A stretch of DNA of 64,000 nt from Microbacterium sp. SMR1. Its GTDB lineage: Bacteria > Actinomycetota > Actinomycetes > Actinomycetales > Microbacteriaceae. The notes below the pieces were generated by a model. It did not search any database. It was not told the DNA's origin and worked only from the letters and a program-made list of their open reading frames with translations. A program made the translations under genes and the position numbers. The stretch spans positions 62,001-126,000 of the forward strand of contig NZ_QMBN01000001.1 of assembly GCF_003289625.1 (NCBI RefSeq). The letters are read 5' to 3'. How positions within the stretch are numbered: position 1 is the first letter of the stretch; the number at the start of each line of letters is the position of its first letter. This document shows positions 8,733 to 16,839 of the stretch, piece by piece.

Positions 8733-9512
8733 ATGAGCACTCCCGCTGAGCGAGCCCAGACCCTGTCCGCCCTCCATGCCGCCCCCGAGATCCTGCGGGT
8801 GGTGAACGTGTGGGACGTCGTGTCGGCCGAGGCCATCCTGGCTCTGCCGGAGACCCGTGCGATCGCTACGGCCGGTCACTCGATCGCGGCATCCTTCGGA
8901 TACGAGGACGGCACCGACATCCCGCTCGAGATCGTGCTCGACATGGTGGGCCGCGTCGTCGCGGTGGCGGGCGACGTCCCGGTGTCGGCCGACCTCGACG
9001 CGGGCTTCGGCGACCCCGGTGAGACGACGCGCCGGGCCATCGGCGTGGGCATCGTGGGCGCGAACGTCGAAGACCGCCTGAAGCCGCTGGCGGACTCGGT
9101 CCGCGCGGTCGAGGCCATCGTCCGGGCGGGGGAGGCCGAGGGCGTCCGGTTCGCCCTCAATGCCCGCACCGACGCCTTCGTGCGCGCGGGCGACCGGTCG
9201 ACCGAGGAGTCGATCGCCGACGCGATCGAGCGCGGTCGCGCGTATCTCGATGCCGGCGCCGACCTGGTGTTCGTCCCGGGGATCCTCGACGCCGACATCA
9301 CCGGGCGCCTCGTGGAGGGGCTGGGTGAGCGCAAGCTCAGCGTCATCGGGCTTCCCGGTGCGTTAACCGCGGCGGAGTACGAGGATCTCGGCGTCGCCCG
9401 CATCTCCTACGGCCCGACGACGCAGCGGGTCGCTCTGACGGCGCTGCAGGATGTGGCCCAGCAGCTGTACGCCAACGGGGTCATCCCGCCCTCCACGCGT
9501 CCCTTGAACTGA
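8733..9512 (+). CDS. Isocitrate lyase/PEP mutase family protein
   Basis: A 259-residue cytoplasmic protein of the ICL/PEP-mutase superfamily, a TIM-barrel enzyme that cleaves or forms C-C or P-C bonds next to a carboxylate using Mg2+. Conserved pieces include VWDVVSAEAI, the metal-binding PVSADLDAGFGD near residue 85, NVEDRL, and NARTDAF near 143. It lacks the KKCGH-type active-site loop of true isocitrate lyase, so an oxaloacetate decarboxylase- or carboxyvinyl-phosphonate-mutase-like activity is more likely. I chose ATG 8733; GTG 8724 is an in-frame alternative. It stands alone, followed by a bidirectional terminator. Confidence 0.82.
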   Translation: MSTPAERAQTLSALHAAPEILRVVNVWDVVSAEAILALPETRAIATAGHSIAASFGYEDGTDIPLEIVLDMVGRVVAVAGDVPVSADLDAGFGDPGETTRRAIGVGIVGANVEDRLKPLADSVRAVEAIVRAGEAEGVRFALNARTDAFVRAGDRSTEESIADAIERGRAYLDAGADLVFVPGILDADITGRLVEGLGERKLSVIGLPGALTAAEYEDLGVARISYGPTTQRVALTALQDVAQQLYANGVIPPSTRPLN

Positions 9513-9522
9513 GGCCCGCAGA

Positions 9523-9559
9523 GCCGGCGCGCACCGCCCCGAGGTCGGTGCGCGCCGGC
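9523..9559. terminator. Bidirectional terminator hairpin
   Basis: Arms GCCGGCGCGCACC (9523-9535) and GGTGCGCGCCGGC (9547-9559) are perfect 13-bp complements with an 11-base loop. It sits between the convergent PEP-mutase-like gene and the NmrA-like oxidoreductase gene. No T-run follows, as is common for actinobacterial terminators. Confidence 0.6.
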
Positions 9560-9569
9560 ATGCCGCGGC

Positions 9570-10427
9570 TCAGGCCAGCGCGGCGCGGAGCCCGTCGGCG
9601 AACGAGGTCGTCGGTCGCCCGATGAGGCGCGAGAGGGTGTGATCGTCCACGTCGAGAACGCCGTCACGGATGCCGGTGTCGATCCCGGCGACGAACTGCG
9701 CGGTGCCGGCGTCGAGTCCGGCGCTCTCGAGGGCGGCGACATGGTCGTCCGTCGAGACGCGGGCGTACGTCACGTCGCGACCGAGCACCTCGGAGGCCGC
9801 GGCGGCGATCGCGTCGTACCCGATACGGGTGTCTCCGGCGAACTCGTACGTTTCGCCGAGGTAGCCGTCCTCGAGGAGGACGACGGCCGCGCCCTCGGCG
9901 AAGTCTGCGCGCGAGGCCGGCGCGATCCGGCCGTCGCCGACGGATGCCGCGATGACACCGCTCTCGGCGGCGCGCTGGACGTCGGGCACGTAGTTCTCGA
10001 TGTACCAGTTGTTGCGCACCACGACGGCAGGAACGCCGCTGGCCGCGATGGCCTCCTCGGTCGCCTTGTGCTCGGCGCCGAGGGCCCACTCGAAGGTCGT
10101 CGCCTTCGGGGCGCTGGTGTAGACGAGCTTAGAGACGCCTGCCGCGGCGGCCGCGTCGATGACGTTCTTGTGGCCCGCGAAGCGCCTGCCCGGCTCGGAC
10201 GCCGAGATCAGCAGGACGCTGTCGACGTTCGCGAGCGCTTCGCGCAGCGAAGCCGGGTCGTCGTAGTCGACGCGGGCGGTGCGCACCCCGCGGTCCGCCA
10301 GATCGGCGATCTTCGCGACGTCGCGCGCTCCCGCGACGAGGGTGTCAGGGGCGGCGCCGCGGGCGAGCAGGGCGTCGACGACGAGGCGGCCGAGCTGTCC
10401 GCTCGCTCCGGTGATGAGGATGGTCAT
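9570..10427 (-). CDS. NmrA/SDR-family NAD(P)H-binding oxidoreductase
   Basis: A 285-residue Rossmann protein starting MTILITGASGQLGRLV, the GxxGxxG dinucleotide-binding loop of atypical short-chain dehydrogenases. YTSAPKA and AVVVRNNWYIENY resemble the NmrA/QOR2-type NAD(P)H:quinone oxidoreductases. The ATG at 10427 is preceded by AAAGGA on the minus strand. It is divergent from an HxlR regulator, a frequent pair in which the regulator senses electrophiles or quinones and represses the reductase (compare the known QorR and HypR/YodB systems). A quinone or aldehyde reductase role is inferred from that context. Confidence 0.83.
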   Translation of the reverse strand: MTILITGASGQLGRLVVDALLARGAAPDTLVAGARDVAKIADLADRGVRTARVDYDDPASLREALANVDSVLLISASEPGRRFAGHKNVIDAAAAAGVSKLVYTSAPKATTFEWALGAEHKATEEAIAASGVPAVVVRNNWYIENYVPDVQRAAESGVIAASVGDGRIAPASRADFAEGAAVVLLEDGYLGETYEFAGDTRIGYDAIAAAASEVLGRDVTYARVSTDDHVAALESAGLDAGTAQFVAGIDTGIRDGVLDVDDHTLSRLIGRPTTSFADGLRAALA

Positions 10428-10495
10428 CGGTGATCCTTTCGATCGGGTGATGCTCGGGTCAACCGTTCCGGGGCGGGCAAACATTCCAGACGACG

Positions 10496-10520
10496 GGTAC
10501 CCACCTTTCGGTAAGCTACC
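10496..10520. promoter_or_regulatory. Imperfect dyad, candidate HxlR operator
   Basis: Outer GGTA (10496-10499) and TACC (10517-10520), with inner ACC and GGT, form an imperfect 25-bp dyad ending just before the HxlR start codon. HxlR regulators commonly bind such GTAC-type dyads next to their own gene. The symmetry is partial, so this is tentative. Confidence 0.35.
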
Positions 10521-10523
10521 TAC

Positions 10524-10892
10524 ATGGCAGTGAGTTTCGCGCAGATCCGGGCGACATCCGATCAGGTGTTCACGGAGAACTGCCCGACGCGAGTCGTACT
10601 CGACCACGTCATGAGCAAATGGGGTGTGCTCGTCCTGATGGCTCTGACCGACGGCACCGCCCGATGGGGTGAGCTGCGTCGCTCGGTCACGGGCATCAGC
10701 GAGAAGATGCTCGCCTCGACGCTGCGAACGCTCGAATCCGACGGCATCGTCAACCGCGCCGCGTACCCCGAGGTCCCACCCCGCGTCGAGTACTCTCTGA
10801 CCGAACGTGGCGACGAGCTGATGGAGCGGATGATGCCTCTCATGGAGTGGATCGCGGCCCACGCGGACGAGATCGTCGACCGCGGCGAGTGA
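10524..10892 (+). CDS. HxlR-family transcriptional regulator
   Basis: A 122-residue winged-helix regulator. CPTRVVLDHVMSKWGVLVLM at residues 15-34 and the following RWGELRRSVTGISEKMLAST make the typical HxlR winged helix, with RVEYSLTERG in the wing. The Cys in NCPTR at residue 15 is the N-terminal cysteine that many redox-sensing HxlR proteins use. It starts at ATG 10524 with no strong ribosome-binding site, suggesting a short leader. It is divergent from the NmrA-like oxidoreductase, its likely target. Confidence 0.9.
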   Translation: MAVSFAQIRATSDQVFTENCPTRVVLDHVMSKWGVLVLMALTDGTARWGELRRSVTGISEKMLASTLRTLESDGIVNRAAYPEVPPRVEYSLTERGDELMERMMPLMEWIAAHADEIVDRGE

Positions 10893-10932
10893 GGCTGGGT
10901 ATTCCATGCGAACCCTGTCGTCCGTGGCGGTA

Positions 10933-10944
10933 ACGATATATCGT
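10933..10944. promoter_or_regulatory. Palindrome upstream of padR, candidate autoregulatory operator
   Basis: ACGATATATCGT is a perfect 12-bp palindrome, followed by related TATCG and CGTATCG words up to 10964. This A/T-rich patch is unlike the surrounding DNA and lies directly upstream of the PadR gene, which would place it over the promoter. Autoregulation through such ATATCG dyads is common in PadR systems; here it is inference. Confidence 0.45.
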
Positions 10945-10981
10945 CAGGTATCGCTAACGTATCGACGACCGGGAGGTCAGC

Positions 10982-11566
10982 ATGAGCGGAACATTCCCCA
11001 CCGGCGGTTTCGGCGGCCGTGACAACATCTTCGGAGGTCGCGGCGGATTCAACGTCTCCGATCTCGGAAACAACGTGTTCGAAGCGTTCGACCAGTTGAA
11101 GTCGACCTTCGAGCAGAAGGTGAACACCCGGGTCGGACGCGGCGACGTCCGTGCCGCCGTGCTCGCCCTCCTCGCCGAGCAGCCCATGCACGGCTACCAG
11201 ATCATCCACGAGATCGAGGAGCGCAGCGGCGGGTCCTGGAAGCCCAGCGCCGGCTCGGTGTACCCGACCCTCCAGCTGCTCGCCGACGAGGGCCTCGTCA
11301 GCGCCCAGGAGTCCAACGGACGCAAGACTTACTCCCTCACCGAGGCCGGCCGCGCAGCGGCGGGCGAGGCGGGCGAGAAGTCGGCGCCGTGGGAGGGCAC
11401 GAGCCGCGACCACAGCCGCGTGACGGCACTGCCCAAGGCAGGCGTCGAGCTCGCGCAGGCCGCCGCCCAGGTCGGCCGCAGCGGATCGCCCGAGCAGGTC
11501 CAGCAGGCCGTCGAGATCCTCGACGACGCGCGTCGCAAGCTGTACGCCCTGCTCGCGCAGGCCTGA
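10982..11566 (+). CDS. PadR-family transcriptional regulator
   Basis: A 194-residue protein. Residues 1-40 are Gly/Phe/Asn-rich (TGGFGGRDNIFGGRGGFN), an unusual extension for this family. Residues 50-120 are a PadR winged helix: VRAAVLALLAEQPMHGYQI, then SAGSVYPTLQLLADEGLV and GRKTYSLTEAGR. The C-terminal part is helical (VQQAVEILDDARRKLYALL), as in short PadR proteins that dimerise through a final helix. The ATG at 10982 follows GGGAGG. The ABC1-kinase gene begins only 5 bases downstream, so the two are probably cotranscribed. Confidence 0.9.
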   Translation: MSGTFPTGGFGGRDNIFGGRGGFNVSDLGNNVFEAFDQLKSTFEQKVNTRVGRGDVRAAVLALLAEQPMHGYQIIHEIEERSGGSWKPSAGSVYPTLQLLADEGLVSAQESNGRKTYSLTEAGRAAAGEAGEKSAPWEGTSRDHSRVTALPKAGVELAQAAAQVGRSGSPEQVQQAVEILDDARRKLYALLAQA

Positions 11567-11571
11567 CGCGG

Positions 11572-13314
11572 GTGGCCTCGGCCGACCCGCATCGCGTCGC
11601 ATCACCCGGCATCCCCTCGGTGCCGGGTGATGCGCGCGCGCGTTCTCGCTACCGCCGCATCCTGCGGTTCGCCGCGCGCGCACTCGTGCAGACGTGGTGG
11701 TTCGAGATCGTCCTGCCCCGCTTCGGCCTCGAGCGCCTCGCCGAACGGGGGCGGACCGCGCGACTGCGCCGACTGGCCCGTCGTTTCCATGCGCTCGCGG
11801 TCGAGCTCGGCGGGCTCATGATCAAGGTCGGGCAGTTCATGTCGTCCCGGCTCGACGTCCTGCCTCCGGAGATCACGACCGAGCTCGCCGGCCTGCAGGA
11901 CGAGGTGCCGCCGGTGCCCTTCGACCGAATCCGCGCGGCCGCGGAGGCGGAGCTGGGGATGCCGCTGCGCGACGCCTACGCGTCGTTCGACGAACAGCCG
12001 GTGGCCGCGGCATCCCTCGGTCAGGCGCACCGCGCCCGGCTGACGCCGGAGCAGGCCGCCGACGCGGGGTTCACCGACGTCATCGTGAAGGTGCAGCGCC
12101 CCGGCATCCAGACGATCGTCGACGTCGACCTGGCTGCGCTGCGACGTATCGCCCGATGGCTCCGCCGCATCCGCCTCGTCTCGCGCCGCGCGGACATGCC
12201 CGCGCTCGTCGAGGAGTTCGCCGTCACGAGCCTCGAGGAGATCGACTACCGGCACGAGGCGGCCAATGCCGAACGCTTTCGGGAGAAGTTCGCCGACAAC
12301 CCCCGGGTCGCCGTTCCCGAGATCGCCTGGGAGCGCTCGACGTCGCGGGTCCTGACGCTCGCCGACGTCACCGCGATCAAGGTCACCGATGTCGACGGTC
12401 TCCGGGCCGCGGGCATCGATCCTCACGAGGCGGCGAGTGTGTTCGCCTCCGTGATGTTCGACCAGTTCTTCGGGTTCGGGTTCTTCCACGCCGACCCGCA
12501 CCCGGGGAACGTCTTCGTCACGCCGGTGCCGCCCGACCAGCGCCGCGACGACCGGCCCGACTGGCTGCTGACGTTCATCGACTTCGGGATGATGGGCGAG
12601 ATATCGCCCTCGACGCGGGAGGCGCTGCGCACGGTGCTCGTCGCGGCCGCGGCTCGCGACGGCCGCGGGCTCGTTGCCGGGATGTCGGAGGTGGGCGCGT
12701 TGCTGCCCTCGGCCGACGTCCGCGAGCTCGAGCGCGCCATGACGCAGCTGTTCGCACGCTTCGGCGGCATGGGCTTCGCGGAGCTGAAGGAGGTCGATCC
12801 GCGCGAGTTCCGCGACTTCGCGGGGGAGTTCGGCGAGCTCGCCCGCGCGTTGCCCTTCCAGCTGCCGGAGAACTTCCTGCTCGTCATCCGGGCCGCCTCG
12901 CTCACGTCGGGTGTGTGCACCTCGATCGACCCCGCTTTCAACCTCTGGGACGCGGTGGAGCCGTACGCGGCTCGGCTGCTCCGCGAGGAACGCGGAGATC
13001 TCATGCGCGACATGGTGCGGCGTGCCATGGGCCTCGCCGACGTCACGATGCGCCTGCCGCAGCGGCTCGACGGGCTCATCACGCATCTCGAGGACGGGAA
13101 CCTCGGGTTCGACAGCGGCAGGCTCGAACGGCGCATGTCGCGCCTGGAACGACTGGGACGACGCGCGGTCTCGGGGATCCTCTTCGCGGGACTGCTGGTC
13201 GGGGGAGTGCTCCTGCGCCCCGACGACGAGACCCTCGGAACGGTGCTCATGGGGCTGTCGGCGCTGCCGTTGCTGCACGTCCTGATGGCGGGCGTGTTCG
13301 GCCGCCGCGACTGA
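11572..13314 (+). CDS. ABC1/UbiB/AarF-family atypical kinase
   Basis: A 580-residue protein of the ABC1 (UbiB/ADCK) family, atypical kinases or ATPases tied to lipid and isoprenoid-quinone metabolism at the membrane. The KxGQ signature is IKVGQFMSSRLDVLP. PVAAASLGQAHRA holds the Ala-rich nucleotide loop, VIVKVQRPG the ATP-binding Lys, and FHADPHPGNVFV plus FIDFGMMG the catalytic and metal-binding Asp residues. Two C-terminal hydrophobic helices (about residues 540-575) anchor it. The frame is open further upstream through padR; I take the GTG at 11572, after the padR stop. Substrate unknown. Confidence 0.87.
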   Translation: MASADPHRVASPGIPSVPGDARARSRYRRILRFAARALVQTWWFEIVLPRFGLERLAERGRTARLRRLARRFHALAVELGGLMIKVGQFMSSRLDVLPPEITTELAGLQDEVPPVPFDRIRAAAEAELGMPLRDAYASFDEQPVAAASLGQAHRARLTPEQAADAGFTDVIVKVQRPGIQTIVDVDLAALRRIARWLRRIRLVSRRADMPALVEEFAVTSLEEIDYRHEAANAERFREKFADNPRVAVPEIAWERSTSRVLTLADVTAIKVTDVDGLRAAGIDPHEAASVFASVMFDQFFGFGFFHADPHPGNVFVTPVPPDQRRDDRPDWLLTFIDFGMMGEISPSTREALRTVLVAAAARDGRGLVAGMSEVGALLPSADVRELERAMTQLFARFGGMGFAELKEVDPREFRDFAGEFGELARALPFQLPENFLLVIRAASLTSGVCTSIDPAFNLWDAVEPYAARLLREERGDLMRDMVRRAMGLADVTMRLPQRLDGLITHLEDGNLGFDSGRLERRMSRLERLGRRAVSGILFAGLLVGGVLLRPDDETLGTVLMGLSALPLLHVLMAGVFGRRD

Positions 13315-13334
13315 CGGCTCGGTAGCCTGAGGTC

Positions 13335-14048
13335 ATGCCCCTCGAGACGCCCGCAACCGGTGCGCGCGAACAGCTCGCCGCGCTCGCGGCGCGCGCCGCA
13401 TGGCCCGGGTTCGCCGGGGGCGGGCTGCTCGATGGGTCCGAGGCCGCGCCGGGCACCCGTGCCGCCGCCGTGCTCGTACTCTTCGGCATCCTCGACGACC
13501 GTCCGAGCGATCGCGCGCCCGAAGCCGCTCTCTCGCGTGATCTCGATGTCCTGCTGCTCGCCCGCGCGGCCACGCTCCGGTCGCACCCGGGACAGGTGGG
13601 GCTGCCGGGCGGACGGGTGGATCCCGGTGACGAGGACGTCGTCGCCGCGGCGCTGCGCGAGGCGCGGGAGGAGACGGGCCTCGACACCGCCGGGGTGGAA
13701 GTGCTCGGCCCGCTTCCGCCGCTGCCACTGGAGTACTCCCGCCACCTCGTCACGCCCGTGCTCGCCTGGTGGCGCCGGCCGTCACCCGTTCGCGTCGTCG
13801 ACGTCGCGGAGTCGGCGGCGGTGTTCCGAGCGCCGGTGGCCGACCTGCTCGCGCCGGCGAACCGCGGTGTCACGGTGCTGCGCCGCGACGGCGCCGAATG
13901 GCGGGGGCCGGGCTTCGTCGTGCGTCAGGATGCCGGAGAGTTCCTCGTCTGGGGTTTCACGGCGATGCTGCTGGACGGCCTGTTCACCGAACTCGGGTGG
14001 ACCGAGGACTGGGATCTCGACCGAGAGCTGCCGCTCCCGCCGCAGTGA
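13335..14048 (+). CDS. Nudix hydrolase, CoA pyrophosphatase-like
   Basis: A 237-residue Nudix hydrolase. The Nudix box runs from GGRVDPGDED to AALREAREETGL near residues 94-117, matching GX5EX7REUXEEXGU; upstream RSHPGQVGLPGG matches the extra motif of CoA pyrophosphatases (NudL/YeaB, PCD1-like). Such enzymes cleave CoA and its derivatives to 4'-phosphopantetheine plus 3',5'-ADP. ATG 13335 lies 20 bases after the ABC1-kinase stop, so cotranscription is likely. Substrate assignment is by motif only. Confidence 0.85.
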   Translation: MPLETPATGAREQLAALAARAAWPGFAGGGLLDGSEAAPGTRAAAVLVLFGILDDRPSDRAPEAALSRDLDVLLLARAATLRSHPGQVGLPGGRVDPGDEDVVAAALREAREETGLDTAGVEVLGPLPPLPLEYSRHLVTPVLAWWRRPSPVRVVDVAESAAVFRAPVADLLAPANRGVTVLRRDGAEWRGPGFVVRQDAGEFLVWGFTAMLLDGLFTELGWTEDWDLDRELPLPPQ

Positions 14049-14050
14049 TG

Positions 14051-14198
14051 GCGCCGGTGGCGAGCGTCGAGGAACAGACTGGCGATGAACGGCACCGTCG
14101 GATCCTCGAAGCCGGCGAATGCCGCGGCGAGCGTGAACGCCGGTGCGATCTCCTCCTGTGGGGGGAGGTGGCCGAAGGCGCGCGACGCCAAGCTGGAT
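14051..14198 (-). pseudogene. Possible gene remnant on the minus strand
   Basis: In this 150-bp gap between the Nudix and lipoprotein genes, one minus-strand frame reads like a real protein: AFGHLPPQEEIAPAF, then AGFEDPTVPFIASLFLDA. Its third codon positions are almost all G or C. It has no good start and runs straight into the antisense of the Nudix gene, so it can only be a fragment, or chance. I do not recognise the family. Confidence 0.25.
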
Positions 14199-14200
14199 GC

Positions 14201-15598
14201 GTGAGTTCCCCCATCGATACCCCTTCGAGCCGTTCGTTCGCCCGTGCCCCCAGACGTCGCTCGGCTGCCGTGGCCGTCGCGGCCGCGACCGCCGCAGTCC
14301 TCGTGGGCTGCGCGGCCGACCCCGCACCCGACGACGCATCGGCCTCGTCTCCCGCTTCGGTGGAGATTCCCGCCACGCCGGTCGGCGAGCAGGTCCGCTG
14401 GGTGATGGACGAGATCAACGGCGATGAGACCACCGACGCCGACGACATCGAGACGCACTTCGATGACGCAGCGCTCGAGCAGCTGGCACCCGCCGAACTG
14501 CAGAAGGTGTTCACGCAGATGCAGGCCGCGGCCCCGTGGACGGCCGTGGCGTACGACGGCGTCGAGACCCAGGCCCGCGTGACCATCGAGTCCGAGCAGG
14601 TGACGTACGACATGTCGATCTCGGTGACCCCCGACGCCCGCATCGCGATGCTCCTCTTCGCCCCGCCGCAGCCCGAGCGGACTCCCGCGGCCTCGTGGGA
14701 TGAGCTCACGCAACAGATCGACGAGGCCGCCTTCACGGTCGGCGTTCAGGTCCGCGAGGTCGACGGCGAGGTGCTCTACGAGGGCGGCGATCAGGCGGCC
14801 GGACCCATCGGATCCGTCTTCAAGCTGTGGGTGCTCGGAGCCGTCGTCGACGCCGTCGCGGCCGGCCGGCTCACCTGGGATGACGAGCTGGTCGTCGACG
14901 CCGAAGTGCGGAGCCTCCCCAGCGGCGAGCTGCAGGACCGTCCCGACGGCACGAAGGTGACCGTGCGCGAGGCCGCGGAGAAGATGATCGCGATCAGCGA
15001 CAACACCGCGACCGACATGCTCATCCGTGCCGTCGGGCGCGATGCCGTCGAATCGGCGATGGTCTCGATGGGGCATGCAGACCCGGGCGCGAACACGCCG
15101 TTCCTCACCACGCGCGAGCTCTTCTGGCTCCTGTTCGGCGACCCCGACCTCCGCGCACTGTGGGGTGGAGCGGGTGACGATCCCGAGGCGCGTCGCTCCG
15201 TCATCGAGCGGCTCCCCGCGGGCGTGCCCGATCTCTCCGCCGCATCCGCGGCGACTCCGGGGTGGCGCGACGGCGCCGACTGGTTCGCGACCCCCGACGA
15301 TCTGGCCGCGGCGCACGAGGCGCTGCAGGAGCGGGCGCGAACCGAGGCGGGAGCGCCGGTCCGCGACATCCTGTCGGCCAATCCCGGTCTCGCGTTCGGG
15401 GACGAGTGGACGTTCGTCGCGTTCAAGGGCGGCAGCTCGGTCGGGGTGCTCGCCGGATCGTGGTACCTCGAACGCGAGGGCGCCGCGCCGGTCGTCATCA
15501 CGGTGCTCGCGCGCGCCGACGACGCCACCACGCTCGCGAGCCCTGCCGTGGCGCTCGGATGGGCGCAGGACGCAGCCGCGATCCTCACCGGCCCGTAG
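14201..15598 (+). CDS. Lipoprotein with class A beta-lactamase-like serine hydrolase domain
   Basis: A 465-residue secreted lipoprotein. An Arg-rich N terminus and hydrophobic stretch end in the lipobox LVGC (Cys37). Residues 60-165 form a domain like the N-terminal module found in such lipoproteins. The rest is a penicillin-binding/beta-lactamase fold with SVFK (Ser205, Lys208), SDN (266-268) and KGG (409-411) in place of KTG. All three motifs of a class A serine hydrolase are thus recognisable, but the usual Glu166 omega-loop motif is not obvious. It may bind beta-lactams or act as a peptidase or esterase rather than a resistance enzyme. GTG 14201 was chosen because it puts the signal peptide at the N terminus; the frame is open upstream. 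Confidence 0.78.
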   Translation: MSSPIDTPSSRSFARAPRRRSAAVAVAAATAAVLVGCAADPAPDDASASSPASVEIPATPVGEQVRWVMDEINGDETTDADDIETHFDDAALEQLAPAELQKVFTQMQAAAPWTAVAYDGVETQARVTIESEQVTYDMSISVTPDARIAMLLFAPPQPERTPAASWDELTQQIDEAAFTVGVQVREVDGEVLYEGGDQAAGPIGSVFKLWVLGAVVDAVAAGRLTWDDELVVDAEVRSLPSGELQDRPDGTKVTVREAAEKMIAISDNTATDMLIRAVGRDAVESAMVSMGHADPGANTPFLTTRELFWLLFGDPDLRALWGGAGDDPEARRSVIERLPAGVPDLSAASAATPGWRDGADWFATPDDLAAAHEALQERARTEAGAPVRDILSANPGLAFGDEWTFVAFKGGSSVGVLAGSWYLEREGAAPVVITVLARADDATTLASPAVALGWAQDAAAILTGP

Positions 15599-15607
15599 CC
15601 TGGAACG

Positions 15608-16792
15608 ATGACGCGCTCGACGGGAACCGGCATCCCTGCTCGCCGGTCTCGACCGGCGGCCGTGGCCGGCGCCCTGCTCGCCTCGACGCTGCTGGTGTCC
15701 GCATGCACCGGCGTGGCCGACCGGCGGCCTCCGGACCACGAGGCGACGCCCACTCCCGACGAGACGTCGACCGCGCCGGTCGATGCCTCGCCCGGCTGGT
15801 GGCGCCCGACCGGCAGTCCGATCGACGTCGTCACCCAGTTGGAGGTGCCGTGGTCGGTCGTCGTCCTCGATGACGGGACGCAGCTGGTGAGCCAGCGCGA
15901 CGACGGTGCTGTCCTTGAGGTCGACGCGGACGGGCTCGCGCGCGTCGTCGGCGAGATCGACCTCACCGCCGCGGTCGGCGAGGGTGGTCTTCTCGGCATC
16001 GCGGTCCGCGAGGGCGAGGGCGAGGACGATGCGCTGCTCTATGCCTACCTGACGACGGCTGACGACAATCGCGTCGTGCGAATGCAGCTGGAGGGTGAGG
16101 CCGGCGACCGCCGGCTCGGCGGTGTGGAGGTCGTCATCGACGGCATTCCGCGCGACCGCGTTCACAACGGCGGGCGCATCGCCTTCGGGCCGGACGGCAT
16201 GCTCTACGTCGCCACGGGAGATGCGGGAGAGCCCGACGCCGCGCAGGACCCCGCTTCGCTGGCGGGGAAGATCCTGCGGCTGACGCCGGAGGGAGAGCCC
16301 GCCCCGGGCAACCCTCTCGGGTCGGAGGTGTACTCCCTCGGACACCGCAACGTGCAGGGTCTCGCGTGGACCCAGGACGGCATCCTGTGGGCGAGCGAGT
16401 TCGGGCAGGACCGTTTCGACGAGCTCAACCGCATCGAGGCGGGGGGCAATTACGGTTGGCCCGTCGTGGAAGGAGCCTCGGACGACGAGCGCTTCATCGC
16501 GCCCCTGATCACCTGGACACCCGAGGAGGCGAGCCCGAGCGGCGTCGCGGCGCGCGGCAACACGCTCTTCGTCGCGGGCCTGCGCGGCGAACGCGTCTGG
16601 GAGATCGACGTCGACGCGGGCGCTCTCGTCGGCGAGCCGGTCGCGCTCTGGCCGGGTGAGCTCGGCCGCGTCCGCGATGCCGTCGTCGCGGGCGACGAAC
16701 TCTGGCTGCTCACGAACAACACCGACGGCCGCGGGAACGCGGCGGCCGGTGATGACCGGCTGGCGCGGGTCACGCTCGCGCCCGAGGGCTGA
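15608..16792 (+). CDS. PQQ-dependent sugar dehydrogenase-like lipoprotein (GSDH family)
   Basis: A 394-residue lipoprotein with lipobox LVSAC (Cys33) and a six-bladed beta-propeller of the glucose/sorbosone dehydrogenase family. Recognisable blades include LEVPWSVVVLDDG, GEGGLLGIAV, NGGRIAFGPDGMLYVATGDA, YSLGHRNVQGLAW and WASEFGQDRFDELN. Family members (soluble glucose dehydrogenase, aldose sugar dehydrogenase) oxidise sugars with PQQ and Ca2+ outside the membrane. No PQQ synthesis genes are in the window, so the cofactor may be imported. It starts 9 bases after the preceding lipoprotein gene; the two are probably one operon. Confidence 0.86.
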   Translation: MTRSTGTGIPARRSRPAAVAGALLASTLLVSACTGVADRRPPDHEATPTPDETSTAPVDASPGWWRPTGSPIDVVTQLEVPWSVVVLDDGTQLVSQRDDGAVLEVDADGLARVVGEIDLTAAVGEGGLLGIAVREGEGEDDALLYAYLTTADDNRVVRMQLEGEAGDRRLGGVEVVIDGIPRDRVHNGGRIAFGPDGMLYVATGDAGEPDAAQDPASLAGKILRLTPEGEPAPGNPLGSEVYSLGHRNVQGLAWTQDGILWASEFGQDRFDELNRIEAGGNYGWPVVEGASDDERFIAPLITWTPEEASPSGVAARGNTLFVAGLRGERVWEIDVDAGALVGEPVALWPGELGRVRDAVVAGDELWLLTNNTDGRGNAAAGDDRLARVTLAPEG

Positions 16793-16839
16793 ACCGGCTT
16801 GATAGCGTTCTCAGAGGACATCCGCAGACAGGGGACCTC

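Noticed and set aside
13925..16345. 806-residue minus-strand open frame across three plus-strand genes
   Set aside because: Opposite the Nudix and two lipoprotein genes, which have clear motifs and signals; only the short stretch in the gap looked coding-like and is reported separately.
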